From Cyclina sinensis (lineage: Eukaryota; Mollusca; Bivalvia; Venerida; Veneridae), in assembly GCA_012932295.1 (NCBI GenBank), contig JAAONU010000003.1, forward strand, positions 33,094,361 through 33,158,360: a stretch of 64,000 bases of DNA, in the 5' to 3' direction. The translations under genes and the position numbers were made by a program. The notes beneath the pieces were generated by a model. That model was not told the DNA's origin and made no database searches. It saw only the letters and a program-made list of their open reading frames with translations. How positions within the stretch are numbered: position 1 is the first letter of the stretch; every line of letters begins with the position of its first letter. Of this stretch, positions 62,405 through 64,000 are shown one piece after another.

Positions 62405-64000
62405 GCTTTAGAAAATAACAAAAAGTGATATTCAAGCTCAAAATTACGTTGACTACAAACTTAACGACAATCTTGGCCTTACACAAAAATATATGCATAA
62501 CGTAAAATATTATGTGAAAGTGCGCCATTTTTCAGCGGTTAAAATATCAGAATGATTTTTGTACTTTAATATCCTCTCAGTAAAAAAAACTAAATTTGGA
62601 ATTGTTAGAGATATTATAGGCCTATTCATTCCATTCTTTTTAAAATTGATAGATGATTTTCACTAAGAGGGATGAAACGGAAAGGTATGTAAGAAAGACA
62701 GAAATCACTTTTTAATGCCCTTTGAACGAAACTGTCACTGACAATGTAAATAACCTGTAGAACAGCAAACTGGTGAATGGCAAGTTAGCAAAATTAATAT
62801 ATAATAACTTAAAACAGCACGGGGAGAGATCGCTCAATTTTTTAAAGCCGCGAAGGTAATACTGTACAATTATTGACTAATGAGGCATTATATATGATTT
62901 GGTAGACTAAAATCCTTTTGGCTACTTTTTAAGAAAGAGGTAAATGGCGGTTAGACATTAAAGAAGTGGAAAATGTTTTTAAAAAGATATAAAATATAAG
63001 GTTTGGAGCCTACCCGTTATAACACAGAGGAAAATGTCTATGAAAGAGAAGGTATACACAAGAAAAACTTACCAGTCAGGCAGCCTTGGTGTAGTAGATC
63101 CTTTTAACTTAAAAATATCTAGTAATAGTTGTATGAGTATAAACTAATTGTAGACGTTTTCTCATTGAATATAAAATGATATTCATCACATGGAAGAAAC
63201 TTTGGTCTAGACTGTTCCATATGATGAATGTCACATCATACTTAATAAAGACAAAAGTCCATAACTGTATACAATTGCTGTTTAAGTTATAAAAATAGTT
63301 ATAGAAACATGATTTTGAATTTAAATGATATATAGACATGTGTTTTCCACTGCTATTTTTTTCTGTAGATAATTGTGTTTGAGAGAATCTTCTTTTTTTC
63401 TTGCAAATGTGATTTTAGACATTTTTTGTTCGAAGAAAATATCAGATGCATTGCTTTTCTTTAAATATCTTCAATTTCTATTAATGTTGGAACATTACAA
63501 GTAAATATACATGTTTATACATTTTTCATATTTCAAGATTTCCAGTTTGGTTGAGGTGGAATCCAGATCGGCCTAAACCAATCTGGTCTATGAAATACGC
63601 ATTTAGTATGGATGATTTGCGGCATACCTTAATATGGTACGGCATCCATCAATGCGGCCTTTTCGTCTGGAGGAGATGAGATATGAAGCATAAGTTAAGA
63701 CACAGGTATTTAACAGGGAATATTTTTGATACTGGGTATCACACGTATTCTGTAAATAGTCTTATTTCTGAAATATACTACTCAACTTTTACCGTCGTAC
63801 AAATGACTTTTAATGTCAATTTCATGTTTAATCAATTTGATTGAAGGTCCAATTTAGCATTTTTACTGATTTTGCATTAGTTATGTGACAGAGAAGAGGA
63901 AGACACCCTATATCCAAGATTTTTGGACACGTAACACGTTCCAAATTTTCAGAACCCAGTTTATGTTTAAAAGTTTGGACTCAGTATCGTATGTGTGACT
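62405..64000. other. No assigned gene; one GC-richer open patch
   Basis: AT-rich except 63540-63680, where an acceptor-like atttccag leads into about 45 open plus-strand codons (WNPDRPKPIWSMKYAF, MDDLRHTLIWYGIHQCG) ending in TGA. On the other strand a short exon-like segment with donor AAG|gtatgc also fits. The strand and identity are undecided. Confidence 0.3.

Overview
This window reads as nuclear DNA of a mollusc, most likely a bivalve. It is AT-rich and gene-poor, its genes are split by GT-AG introns, and it is full of small transposable elements and tandem repeats. The molluscan reading rests on an elevenin neuropeptide gene and on repeat types I associate with mollusc genomes: a roughly 170-bp degenerate tandem array ending in a GAGCAC/GTGCTC hairpin, and a tRNA-derived SINE. 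No species can be named from sequence alone. Gene models were built by eye from splice sites and reading phase, without transcript support.

Two genes can be assembled. (1) Plus strand, 26101-38671: the precursor of elevenin, a secreted neuropeptide with one disulfide ring. It has four coding exons and 134 residues. A second possible first exon (26288-26379) also encodes a signal peptide and the first ring cysteine, and ends in the same phase. The gene therefore appears able to make two precursors that differ in signal peptide and in the start of the mature peptide. (2) Minus strand, 58176 down to 52594: a six-exon secreted protein of about 237 residues. It has a signal peptide, a Lys/Arg-rich spacer and two cysteine-bearing domains that resemble DUF3011 (G-x-x-[WF]-G ... 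IWV-x-x-GC). Its fourth intron holds a 25-copy, 61-bp minisatellite. A 60-bp tandem duplication copies one of its splice donors and seems to have created an optional in-phase 51-nt exon.

Layout: 1-2900, quiet AT-rich DNA with small tandem duplications. 2911-5013, a repeat cluster (CA/CG tract, palindromic MITE, ~137-bp degenerate satellite, TTAA-flanked inverted-repeat element with a tRNA-like B box). 6103-6367, a possible orphan exon on the minus strand. 11725-14190, a 2.5-kb foldback with long inverted arms. 14.2-26 kb, mostly nothing recognisable. 26.1-38.7 kb, elevenin. 42.6-46.1 kb, two dead mariner transposase fragments in and beside a degenerate tandem-repeat element with a terminal hairpin. 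48.6 kb, a relic of the last exon of the DUF3011-like gene. 52.6-58.2 kb, the DUF3011-like gene. 59.9-62.4 kb, a SINE-like head, a defective Tc1-type transposon and a SINE separated by (TA)n tracts. No rRNA, functional tRNA, CRISPR or prokaryotic feature was seen. Most long open frames outside these genes look like chance or repeat products.
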